DNA of 6,452 nucleotides, from the NCBI GenBank assembly GCA_035559295.1, contig DATMBL010000370.1, positions 1-6,452 of the forward strand, written 5' to 3'. This DNA comes from DATMBL01 sp035559295. Lineage in GTDB: Bacteria; Desulfobacterota; Binatia; UBA9968. Position 1 is the first letter of the stretch; each line of letters begins with the position of its first letter. The notes under the pieces are model-generated. The model saw only the letters and a list, made by a program, of their open reading frames with translations. It ran no database searches and was not told the DNA's origin. Positions 1 to 6,011 of this stretch are shown piece after piece. The position numbers and the translations under genes were made by a program.

Positions 1-540
1 CACCCCTCCGGTTAAAATAAAGCGCGTTAAAGAAAGCGTGGTGTCAAACGGCCGGCCGACCATCTCGGGCAGACGAAAGATCTCCATCTTTTCGTTCCCG
101 ACCGTGAATTTTGGCGGGTGTACGAAAAGCGGCACGTCGAGCGCGCTTACCAATTCGAAGAACGTGGTGGCGCGCGGCGAATCGAGGTATTCGCCGTTGA
201 CGCTCGAGTTGATCATGATTCCTTTGAGGCCGTTTCTTTTGATCGCGGTTTCGGTTTCCTTCAAGATGGCGTCGTTGTCGAACGGCACCGAACACGCGAG
301 ACCGAGCAGGCGTTTTGGATATTTGGCGGTGAGTTCGGCCGCGTGCGCATTGAACTGCCGAACCACGTCGAGCGCAGCGGCGCCCTCCGGAGAACGAATC
401 CAATTGTTGCCAAACACCGTGAGGTCAACGCCGGCCTCGTCTTGTTCACGGAACAACGCTTCGAGATCGAAAATCGACTTTGGCGACCGCGGATCAAACC
501 AGCTCTTTGGCACGAGATGCGCATGACAATCGATAATCAT
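1..540 (-). CDS. Amidohydrolase family 2 (ACMSD-like metal-dependent hydrolase/decarboxylase), 3' end outside window
   Basis: Reading the minus strand from the ATG at 540 gives 180 codons with no stop before the window edge, so the C-terminal part is missing. The protein starts MIIDCHAHLVPKSW, with the amidohydrolase HxH metal motif (H6, H8) on the first beta strand. A second His sits at residue 141 in HPPKF, where this family places a metal or catalytic His, and the last residues read VGRPFDTTLSLTRFILTGGV, a stretch typical of Amidohydro_2 (PF04909) proteins. Known members include ACMSD, gamma-resorcylate and 5-carboxyvanillate decarboxylases and many uncharacterised hydrolases. They are soluble TIM-barrel enzymes, usually about 300-350 residues. 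A good ribosome-binding site (AAGGAAGGGA) lies upstream of the ATG at 540. The gene is divergent from the deaminase-like gene. The exact substrate cannot be told; decarboxylation or C-N/C-O hydrolysis of a ring acid is the family-level expectation. Confidence 0.88.
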   Translation of the reverse strand, partial: MIIDCHAHLVPKSWFDPRSPKSIFDLEALFREQDEAGVDLTVFGNNWIRSPEGAAALDVVRQFNAHAAELTAKYPKRLLGLACSVPFDNDAILKETETAIKRNGLKGIMINSSVNGEYLDSPRATTFFELVSALDVPLFVHPPKFTVGNEKMEIFRLPEMVGRPFDTTLSLTRFILTGGV

Positions 541-683
541 ACGGGTCCCTTCCTTTCATTCGAATACGCGCGCGCCGGCGGGTGGAGCTCCGTACGGGTA
601 ACGCCTTATCATTCGCCGCGACCGCGGTAAAGGGCACCCATGGGAAACTCGCGCAATAGATCTTGCGAGCGCGGGTGAAAAAG

Positions 684-2453
684 ATGGTGACTAAAGAGAA
701 AAGCGAGCGGCTCGTCGCAACGGCGTTGGGAGAAAGCAAGGCCGACCTCCTCATCGCCGGCGGCACGCTCGTCAACGTCTACTCCGGCGAGCTTCTCGAA
801 CGCGTCGAGATCGCGGTCGTAGACGGGCGCATCTGTTACGTCGGCCCGAGCGCGGCCCACACCCGCGGCGATCGGACGGAACTGCTCGATGCGCGCGGCC
901 TCTATGTTTCTCCCGGGTTCATCGACGGCCATACCCACATCGGCGCCTATTGCAGGCCTTTCGAATCCCTTCAGGCGTACCTGCCGCACGGCACCACGTC
1001 GGTCGTCGCAACCTGCGACGAGCTGGCGACCGTGTTCGGCTTCAGGGGCTTGGAGCTTTTCCTGGAGGAAGTTGCCGCGCACCCGCTGCGCGTGTACACC
1101 CTCCTCTCGATGGTCGCGCCGCAGGATCCGTTACTCTGCAGCACGGCGGTTTTTACCGAGGAGGAAGTCGCGGCGGCGCTCGCGGACCCGCGCGTGTTGG
1201 GCATGGGCGAGATCGTTTCCTGGCTTCGTTTAACGCAGCGTGACGGTGAGCTCCTCGCCCGTGTCGAGATGGCGCACCGCCGCGGCCGGATCATCCACGG
1301 TCATACGGCCGGCGCGCGCGACCGAAAGCTCTGCGCGATTGCGAGCGCGGGCATCTCGTCGTGCCACGAGCCGATCCGCGCCGAAGAGGCGCTGGAGCGG
1401 TTGCGCCTGGGGTACTGGACGATGCTGCGCGAGGGTTCTTTGCGCCAGGATCTCGAAGCGACGCTGAAGCCGTTGATTGCCCGCGGAGTGAGCCTGGAGC
1501 GGGTGATTCTCGTTACCGACAGCATGTCTCCGGACGATGTCGCGGAGCATGGACACATGGACCACGTGATCCGTCGAGCGATTGCCCTGGGACTGGATCC
1601 CGTGCGCGCGATCCGGTCGGTTACGCTCCACCCGGCGACCTACTGTGGGCTCGACCAGGAAATCGGCGGCATCGCTCCGGGCCGGTTGGCCGATATCGTG
1701 TTTCTCAGTGATTTGGAGCGCGTCCGGGTAGAGACGGTCGTGATCGGCGGTCACGTCGTGGCACGAAACGGAAGCTCGCTCGTGTCGGGAGCCCCGATGG
1801 CGCTGCCGGCGGGAATGACAGGGGCTCTCAGGCTACGGCCAGACGTTACCGCCGAGCGATTCAAGATTCGCTCTCCACTGGAGCGTCCAACGATCCGTGT
1901 GATTGAGCTGGTGAATCAGACGATCACGGCCGAGCGGATCGTTGCGGTCACCGCGGCGGGGGGACAGATCGGGGCCGATCTCGACCGTGATCTTCTCAAA
2001 ATTGCGATGTTCGATCGCCACGGCACCGGCGCCGTCGCGCTTGGTTTCATCACCGGCTTCGGCGCGCGCCTGGGTGCGGTCGGGCTCACTACGAATCTCG
2101 ATGAAAACACACTTATGGTGGTGGGGGGCAGCGATGAAGCGATGGCGCTATGCGCCAATGCGCTTATCGAGACCGGCGGCGGTATCGCACTGGCCGATCG
2201 CGGAGCGGTTCTCGAGCGAATCGATTTTCCGTTTGCCGGGATTTTTTCGCTCGAACCGTGGCGAGAGGTGGGAAAGAAACTCGCCCGCGTTCAGCGCCGG
2301 CTGCGGGATCTCGGCGCGCGCTTCGATAAGCCGCTGTTTGCGCTGAGCTTCCTCCCGTTCGTTACGCTGCCCGCGCTCAGGATCACAGCGCGAGGCATCG
2401 TCGATGTGAAGCGGCGAAAGATCGTCTCGCTGTTTGCCGACGGGACGAGTTAA
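684..2453 (+). CDS. Adenine deaminase family protein (COG1001-type amidohydrolase), diverged active-site motifs
   Basis: This 589-residue protein has the two-part layout of bacterial adenine deaminase, which converts adenine to hypoxanthine and ammonia in purine salvage. The N-terminal part has a composite beta domain (DLLIAGGTLVNVYSGE) and a TIM barrel with PGFIDGHTH (H83, H85), GEI (E176), HGHTAG (H205, H207), SCHE (H228, E229), the run RLRLGYWTMLREGS, and VTDS (D279). It closes with GGIAPGRLADIVFL. The C-terminal domain (about residues 390-589) has HGTG, GFITGFGARLGA, MVVGGSDEAMA, ETGGGIAL and LSFLPFVTLPALRIT, all in the usual Ade order. From memory of the family, three normally conserved motifs differ: the HxHIESS segment reads HTHIGAY, the DPHE segment reads TCDE, and the C-terminal AHDSHN segment reads TNLDEN. 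The family call is firm, but adenine as substrate is not. I chose the ATG at 684 because GGTGA lies 5 bp upstream; an in-frame TTG at 663 would add seven residues. The stop overlaps the convergent bactofilin stop. Confidence 0.88.
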   Translation: MVTKEKSERLVATALGESKADLLIAGGTLVNVYSGELLERVEIAVVDGRICYVGPSAAHTRGDRTELLDARGLYVSPGFIDGHTHIGAYCRPFESLQAYLPHGTTSVVATCDELATVFGFRGLELFLEEVAAHPLRVYTLLSMVAPQDPLLCSTAVFTEEEVAAALADPRVLGMGEIVSWLRLTQRDGELLARVEMAHRRGRIIHGHTAGARDRKLCAIASAGISSCHEPIRAEEALERLRLGYWTMLREGSLRQDLEATLKPLIARGVSLERVILVTDSMSPDDVAEHGHMDHVIRRAIALGLDPVRAIRSVTLHPATYCGLDQEIGGIAPGRLADIVFLSDLERVRVETVVIGGHVVARNGSSLVSGAPMALPAGMTGALRLRPDVTAERFKIRSPLERPTIRVIELVNQTITAERIVAVTAAGGQIGADLDRDLLKIAMFDRHGTGAVALGFITGFGARLGAVGLTTNLDENTLMVVGGSDEAMALCANALIETGGGIALADRGAVLERIDFPFAGIFSLEPWREVGKKLARVQRRLRDLGARFDKPLFALSFLPFVTLPALRITARGIVDVKRRKIVSLFADGTS

Positions 2454-2839
2454 GACACGCCCTCCTTTTTGGCCTCCTGGCGGAGCGGCAGGACCCGCCC
2501 TTCCTTCCGCATCGATACGTGCCCCTCGAGGACGGCGCCGTCGCCGATGATCAGGCTTTGCGTGCTCACGTCCCCGACGACAGATCCGGGCGGTTGGACT
2601 TCTAACTTCTTTTCCGCCTGCACATCCGCCAGCACCTTGCCTTGGACTGTCACGGATGCGGCACTGATCTTGCCCTTGACGGTCGCCTGCTGGCCCACGG
2701 TCACATGGGCCTGAGCGACGATTTCGCCCTCCACTTCGCCGTCAATCGTTGCCGGGCCATCGAAAATCAACTTGCCATGGATTTTGGTTCCCGGCCCGAG
2801 ATAAGCGCCGACATCGGCCGGTCTGGTCGCGTCCGCCAT
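2450..2839 (-). CDS. Bactofilin (polymer-forming cytoskeletal protein)
   Basis: The 129-residue product starts MADATRPADVGAYLGPGTKI and is made almost entirely of short beta-helix rungs between about residues 12 and 110 (for example KLIFDGPATIDGEVEGEI, HVTVGQQATVKGKI, SVTVQGKVLADV, SLIIGDGAVLEGHV). This is the bactofilin fold (PF04519, formerly DUF583). Bactofilins self-assemble without nucleotide into filaments that scaffold cell-wall enzymes, stalks, polar proteins or chromosome-segregation factors. The short N-terminus and the basic tail (MRKEGRVLPLRQEAKKEG) fit the usual flexible ends, and the length is normal for a small bactofilin. I chose the ATG at 2839 because AAAGGGGG lies just upstream; the open frame extends further upstream to 3223, but that extension crosses the promoter and the ubiD-family start. 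No M23 peptidase or ParAB neighbour is present, so its cellular role cannot be inferred. Confidence 0.93.
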   Translation of the reverse strand: MADATRPADVGAYLGPGTKIHGKLIFDGPATIDGEVEGEIVAQAHVTVGQQATVKGKISAASVTVQGKVLADVQAEKKLEVQPPGSVVGDVSTQSLIIGDGAVLEGHVSMRKEGRVLPLRQEAKKEGVS

Positions 2840-2872
2840 AAGTCCCCCTTTGTCGAACGATGTAAGGCCCGA

Positions 2873-2901
2873 ACTATAGGATAGAAGGACCCGGTTGTCT
2901 A
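2873..2901 (-). promoter_or_regulatory. Predicted sigma-70-type promoter of the bactofilin gene
   Basis: On the minus strand a -35 element TAGACA (2896-2901) and a -10 element TATAGT (2873-2878) each match the consensus at five of six bases, and the spacer is exactly 17 bp. The predicted transcription start is near 2867, about 28 bases before the bactofilin ATG, leaving room for its AAAGGGGG ribosome-binding site. This is inferred from pattern match only. The -35 overlaps one arm of the inverted repeats in this intergenic region. Confidence 0.55.
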
Positions 2902-2951
2902 TAGCTTTTTTGTGCCGTTCTTTTGCGTCCACGCAACCGGCTCTGCTATAG
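2891..2951. repeat. Two interleaved inverted repeats between the bactofilin and UbiD-family genes
   Basis: CCGGTTG (2891-2897) is the reverse complement of CAACCGG (2934-2940), and CTATAGC (2899-2905) is the reverse complement of GCTATAG (2945-2951). The arms occur in the order A, B, A', B', so the pairs are not nested and would give a pseudoknot or alternative pairings in RNA, or two interleaved dyads in DNA. A third CTATAG lies at 2874-2879. The block covers the -35 region of the predicted bactofilin promoter and a weak plus-strand promoter candidate for the UbiD-family gene (TTGCGT 2923-2928, 18 bp, TATAGA 2947-2952). It could be a shared operator; no binding protein can be named. Confidence 0.5.
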
Positions 2952-3001
2952 ATAGTCGGTATCCAAACGATTGCTTTTCCATCGCCATGACGGAGTATGC
3001 T

Positions 3002-4465
3002 ATGCAAATCAATGATCTTAGAGCTTTTCTTGAAGTTTTGAATGAATATGGGGAGCTGCAGCGCATCAGGGTTGAAGTGGATTGGAATCTCGAGATGGGC
3101 GCAATTACCCGGCGCTGCTATGATCTTGGCGCGCCCGCGGCGCTGTTCGAGAACGTCAAATGCTATCCTCCCGGGTTCCGCGCCCTCGGCGCGCCACTCG
3201 GCGCGAGCCGAAGGCCCGGCCATTCGCTCTTTGCCCGGACCGCTCTCGCCCTCGGGATGCGCCCGAGCGCTCCGGCCAAGGAGATCATGCAGACGTATCT
3301 CCAGCGCAAAGAAAAGCTCGTCAAACCAGTTCTGGTTGAAACCGGCCCGTGCAAAGAGAACATCCTTATCGGCGATGATGTGGACCTGTTGAAATTTCCC
3401 ATACCCCTAATTCATGGCGGGGACGGCGGCCGGTACATAGGCACCTGGCATACGGTCATCAGCAAGGATCCCGAGAGTTCGTGGGTCAACTGGGGCATGT
3501 ACCGCCTGATGGTGCACGACAAAAACACTCTCGGGTGTCTCTTTCCCGCCCAACAACACATCGGTCAGATGTACCAGAAGTATGAAGCGGTAAATAAGCC
3601 GATGCCGATCGCGGTGGCGATCGGAGGCCAGCCGGTCATTCCGATCGTGAGCTGCGTCCAACTACCCCCTTACGTGAACGAAGTGGAGGTCGCGGGCGCG
3701 CTTCAAGAGGCGCCGATTCCTCTGGTGAAATGCCAGACCGTAGACCTGGAGGTGCCCGCCACAGCGGAAATCGTTCTCGAAGGCGAGGTGTTGCCCCACG
3801 AACGAAAACCCGAGGGGCCTTTCGGCGAATACATGGGGTATGAAGCGGGAAAATCTTCGCCCAAGCCGATTTTCAAGGTTCACGCCATCACCTATCGAAA
3901 CGATCCCATTCTACCGTTCTCAAATATGGGGATGCCGGTCCACGAAGGCCAAACCGCAACGGCTTTGATCAAAGGCGCCGAGATCTATGCCGAGCTCAGA
4001 AAGCTCGGCCTGCCGGTGAAGGGGGTGTTCTGTCCCCCTTACGCCGTCGGACACATGGCGGTGGTTTCAACGGAAGTCCCTTTTATGAATTTTGCGCGCC
4101 GAGTGGCGCATGCCTTATGGGCGACCAAGCCCGGCCTTTTCACCTACTACATCGTGATCGTTGACAGCGACGTCGACCCGACCAACATGGACGAAGTGCT
4201 CCATGCGCTGACGACCAAGTGTCATCCGGTGAACGGCATTCACAAGGTTCCGCACAATCCGGGCTTCCCGGTCTTGTTGCCGTTCTTGCCTGCTAAGGAA
4301 AGGCTCATCGGCGATGCCGCAGGGGTGATTTTCGATTGCACATGGCCCAAGGATTGGCCCGAGGAAACGATTCCGAAAAAGGCCAGTTTCGAAAACCTCT
4401 GGCCCAAAGAATTACAGGAACGGGTGCTCAAGAACTGGGAGATCTACGGGTTTAAGAAAGCGTGA
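3002..4465 (+). CDS. UbiD-family prenyl-FMN-dependent (de)carboxylase
   Basis: The product has 487 residues, the usual size of UbiD-family enzymes, which use prenylated FMN made by UbiX to decarboxylate, or sometimes carboxylate, aromatic and alpha,beta-unsaturated acids. The cofactor and metal motifs are present: VNWGMYRLMVHDKNT gives N163 and R168, QQH gives H186, and EGPFGEYMGY gives E271 and E276. The N-to-R (5), R-to-H (18) and E-to-E (5) spacings match the Asn168/Arg173/His191/Glu277/Glu282 set known from fungal Fdc1. A metal-ligand Glu is expected near NEVEVAGAL (E227 or E229). The enzyme is therefore probably active. I chose the ATG at 3002 because GGAG sits 6 bp upstream and MQINDLRAFLEVL is the normal family start; ATG 2987 is an alternative. 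No ubiX gene or ubiquinone genes lie nearby, so a catabolic substrate is more likely than a role in quinone synthesis, but the substrate is unknown. Confidence 0.94.
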   Translation: MQINDLRAFLEVLNEYGELQRIRVEVDWNLEMGAITRRCYDLGAPAALFENVKCYPPGFRALGAPLGASRRPGHSLFARTALALGMRPSAPAKEIMQTYLQRKEKLVKPVLVETGPCKENILIGDDVDLLKFPIPLIHGGDGGRYIGTWHTVISKDPESSWVNWGMYRLMVHDKNTLGCLFPAQQHIGQMYQKYEAVNKPMPIAVAIGGQPVIPIVSCVQLPPYVNEVEVAGALQEAPIPLVKCQTVDLEVPATAEIVLEGEVLPHERKPEGPFGEYMGYEAGKSSPKPIFKVHAITYRNDPILPFSNMGMPVHEGQTATALIKGAEIYAELRKLGLPVKGVFCPPYAVGHMAVVSTEVPFMNFARRVAHALWATKPGLFTYYIVIVDSDVDPTNMDEVLHALTTKCHPVNGIHKVPHNPGFPVLLPFLPAKERLIGDAAGVIFDCTWPKDWPEETIPKKASFENLWPKELQERVLKNWEIYGFKKA

Positions 4466-4503
4466 TCGGAGATCGGACGGTTGCGCGAGGGAACAAGCGG
4501 ATG

Positions 4504-4722
4504 TCAGCGACCGTTGGTGTCGGTGGGCTTCGGTGCCGCGTTTTCTTCTTCCTGCACCCACTCCTGAAACCGACTTTCGAGGATACGCCACTGCCCGCCA
4601 ACCTTGAATGCAGGGATCTGCTTGTGCTGGATCATTCGGTGCAAAGTCCGCTTCGAGATCTTCAAAATGGTTGCTGCCTCCGCAAGGGTTAGCAGTTTTA
4701 TCCCCGTCTCGTTCTTTTGCAT
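4504..4722 (-). CDS. Excisionase-type helix-turn-helix DNA-binding protein (HTH_17/MerR-like)
   Basis: This 72-residue protein has one winged helix-turn-helix domain at about residues 9-57: LLTLAEAATILKISKRTLHR, then MIQHKQIPAFKVGGQWRI and a closing helix SRFQEWVQ. The order of helix, recognition helix (SKRTLHRMI), wing (KVGGQWRI) and final helix is that of the excisionase family (TIGR01764, PF12728). Family members include phage and plasmid Xis proteins, but also many chromosomal regulators, so the name does not prove an excision role. I chose the ATG at 4722 because AGGAG lies 10 bp upstream; the frame is open upstream to another ATG at 4764. The tail is short, acidic and probably disordered. 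It converges on the UbiD-family gene with 38 bp between stops and sits about 250 bp from a tRNA-Leu fragment, which makes a mobile-element origin worth testing. Confidence 0.82.
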   Translation of the reverse strand: MQKNETGIKLLTLAEAATILKISKRTLHRMIQHKQIPAFKVGGQWRILESRFQEWVQEEENAAPKPTDTNGR

Positions 4723-4970
4723 ACGTTGGCTGCTCCTAGGCCCGGCGTGAAAACAGCAAGGCATGTGCCAGGAGGAGCCTGCGACCTAAGTACGCGTTTT
4801 TCAACGTCGGATACGCGCGGTCCAGCTACCGTGCTGGCGGCAAAAATCGCCAGGCAAATCCTCGCTCTGACAAAAATGAAAGCATGCTGAGACGCTGCCC
4901 GGCTCGAGCGCCTTGTTCTAGAGGATTTTAGGTAAGCTCAAAAGAATTTTCGGAGCGGGTCAGTCGAAAT
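4723..4970. other. Gene-free stretch upstream of the HTH gene, with overlapping small inverted repeats
   Basis: I see no convincing coding region here on either strand. It should hold the promoter of the minus-strand HTH gene, but no clear -35/-10 pair stands out. CTGGCG (4834-4839) and CGCCAG (4848-4853) form a perfect 6-bp inverted repeat with an 8-base A-rich loop. CCAGC (4822-4826) pairs with GCTGG (4833-4837), which overlaps the first arm, so the two hairpins exclude each other. Neither is followed by a T run, so neither looks like an intrinsic terminator. Short palindromes such as AGCATGCT also occur. Confidence 0.4.
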
Positions 4971-5030
4971 TGGTGCGAGGAGGGGGATTTGAACCCCCAC
5001 GCCGTTTCCGGCACTAGCCCCTCATGCCAC
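4971..5030 (-). tRNA. 3' half of a tRNA-Leu(GAG) gene, 5' half missing (possible attachment-site remnant)
   Basis: Read on the minus strand, this stretch has the 3' part of a leucine tRNA: an anticodon loop ATGAGGG with anticodon GAG (5021-5023), the 3' anticodon strand GCTAG, a class II variable arm with stem GCCG-GAAA-CGGC, a T arm with five G-C pairs around loop TTCAAAT, then acceptor strand TCCTCGC, discriminator A and an encoded CCA (4971-4973). The part from the variable arm to CCA closely follows E. coli tRNA-Leu(CAG). On the 5' side only about four anticodon-stem bases pair (27-43 is G-G). No D arm with a GG pair and no GCGAGGA acceptor strand occur where they should be, around 5030-5060. 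It is therefore a fragment, not a working tRNA. Such 3' fragments are typically left by tyrosine-recombinase integration into a tRNA gene. Confidence 0.72.
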
Positions 5031-5229
5031 CAGCGTCAGAGCGCGACCTGATAGGCGGGTTGTGGGATGAGATCGGAGAGGATCGCCTCCTACCCGGGGA
5101 AGCAGATTGACGTAAAGACTCAAAGGATTATCTGCGATGAGGCCCAAACTGCCGCACATATGCCGGGCACGATCGGGACATCGAGACCTTCGTGGTGCGT
5201 CCCTGAACGGCTGGAGTTCACAGGCAGAA
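5031..5229. other. Gene-free stretch between the tRNA fragment and the GntR gene
   Basis: No gene can be supported here. The short open frames on both strands lack a ribosome-binding site and a recognisable domain. TGAAC and GTTCA form a 5-bp inverted repeat with a 7-base loop near 5206-5222, about 10 bases beyond the GntR stop, but no T run follows, so it is at best a weak terminator candidate. The first bases next to the tRNA fragment (CTGACGC on the minus strand) weakly resemble the end of a tRNA-Leu D arm. Confidence 0.35.
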
Positions 5230-5952
5230 CTAGAGCGCCTTCGCTTTTTTTAGAGAACAGGAGATCAGGCGCTCGACATTGCTGAGATGGTTGATCATTG
5301 CCTGGTGAGCGGCTTTGGGATCCCTGCGGGCGATCGCTGCCAAGATTTTTTTGTGATCGCGAATAGAGCGATCGTTGCCGCCCGGCGCGATCAAAGACTG
5401 GTGGCGGCTGGCCTTCAAGTGATGGTGGAGCGATTGGACGAGCTTGACCAGGATCCTGTTCCCGGTGGACCTGGCAATCTCCTCATGGAACAGAGTGTCT
5501 TCCTCGGTAATGGGGATGCTCGCCAGCGCTTTCTTTTCCTGCAGCGTTAGGATTTTTCGCATTTCTTTGAGATTCTTGCCGGTAGACCGAAGAGCCGCAA
5601 GGCGCGTAATCTCGGGCTCGATGAGCTTTCTGGCTTCTAGCGGTTCTTGCAGCAGTTCTTTCTCGGCCAGGAGGGCCGCGGTAATCGGAGTGAATATGCG
5701 TTCCCGGATGTTTTGAGTCACGAAGGTCCCGCCCCCCGGGCGACCCTCGACGAGACCCATTTCGCGTAGGACGGTCAGCGCCTGCCGAACCGACACTCGG
5801 CTCACACCAAACTCGCTCGCGAGTTCCCGTTCCGTCGGAAGCCGATGTCCCTCCTTCAGTTTGTTGTTCAAAATGAATCTCTTGAGTTGGTCGACGATGT
5901 CCCTGTAGACCGTGGTCTTCCGAACCTTGCTGATGTTCAAAGCCTTGGACAT
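5230..5952 (-). CDS. GntR-family transcriptional regulator, FadR subfamily (FCD domain)
   Basis: The 240-residue product has an N-terminal winged helix (about residues 13-80) with the GntR signature LPTERELASEFGVSRVSVRQ, then ALTVLREMGLVEGRPGGGTFV. An all-helical FCD effector domain follows (about 95-232). The FCD metal/ligand residues are present: D152 and H156 in DTLFH, H200 in RDHKKIL and H222 in NHL, the usual D-H-H-H set for a metal that holds a carboxylate effector. Regulators of this type usually repress neighbouring catabolic genes until a small organic acid binds. It is divergent from the acetamidase/formamidase gene, the likely target. The start at 5952 fits the family N-terminus; the open frame continues to 6048, but that extension is not GntR-like. 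No Shine-Dalgarno site precedes the ATG, and a -10-like TATATT ends only 9 bases before it, so the message may be leaderless. Confidence 0.93.
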   Translation of the reverse strand: MSKALNISKVRKTTVYRDIVDQLKRFILNNKLKEGHRLPTERELASEFGVSRVSVRQALTVLREMGLVEGRPGGGTFVTQNIRERIFTPITAALLAEKELLQEPLEARKLIEPEITRLAALRSTGKNLKEMRKILTLQEKKALASIPITEEDTLFHEEIARSTGNRILVKLVQSLHHHLKASRHQSLIAPGGNDRSIRDHKKILAAIARRDPKAAHQAMINHLSNVERLISCSLKKAKAL

Positions 5953-5961
5953 AACGACGTA

Positions 5962-5988
5962 AATATATCCAAACAACACACTTGACAA
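5962..5988 (-). promoter_or_regulatory. Candidate promoter of the GntR gene (possible leaderless transcript)
   Basis: On the minus strand TTGTCA (5983-5988) and TATATT (5962-5967) are separated by 15 bp, which is short but usable. The expected transcription start falls near 5955, about 3 bases before the ATG, and no Shine-Dalgarno sequence is present. The -35 lies in the palindrome CTTGACAAG (5981-5989), which on the other strand provides the TTGACA pointing at the amidase gene, so the two divergent promoters would overlap. Confidence 0.4.
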
Positions 5989-6010
5989 GCGTGCCGGTTG
6001 GTGATAGGCG
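5982..6010 (+). promoter_or_regulatory. Candidate promoter of the acetamidase/formamidase gene
   Basis: A perfect -35 hexamer TTGACA lies at 5982-5987. At a 17-bp spacing the -10 position reads TAGGCG (6005-6010), a poor match, so activity would be weak or depend on another factor. The predicted start near 6017 would fall at the edge of the inverted repeat at 6018-6028, a good position for repression. This is pattern inference only. Confidence 0.35.
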
Positions 6011-6011
6011 C

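Noticed and set aside
38..630. Overlapping open frames on both strands across the left-edge amidohydrolase gene
   Set aside because: They are shadow frames of a high-G+C coding gene; only the frame starting at 540 on the minus strand shows family motifs and a ribosome-binding site.
2840..3223. N-terminal extension of the bactofilin frame up to a start at 3223
   Set aside because: It overlaps the UbiD-family coding start, crosses a good predicted promoter, has no bactofilin-like sequence, and the internal ATG at 2839 has a strong ribosome-binding site.
4466..4503. Terminator between the convergent UbiD-family and HTH genes
   Set aside because: The 38 bp contain only a short direct repeat (TCGGAGATCGGA) and no hairpin with a T run.
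4462..4692. Plus-strand open frame of 76 codons opposite the HTH gene
   Set aside because: It is antisense to the recognisable helix-turn-helix protein, overlaps the UbiD-family stop, and has no domain.
4971..5060. A complete, functional tRNA-Leu gene
   Set aside because: The required 5' acceptor strand (GCGAGGA) and a D arm are absent at the expected distance, and the anticodon stem has a G-G mismatch at 27-43.
5120..5230. Minus-strand stretch reading LDVPIVPGICAAV, faintly like the end of Asp/Glu/hydantoin racemases
   Set aside because: Only about 36 codons, no start, no catalytic Cys motif in context and a stop soon after; the likeness is too weak to call a gene remnant.
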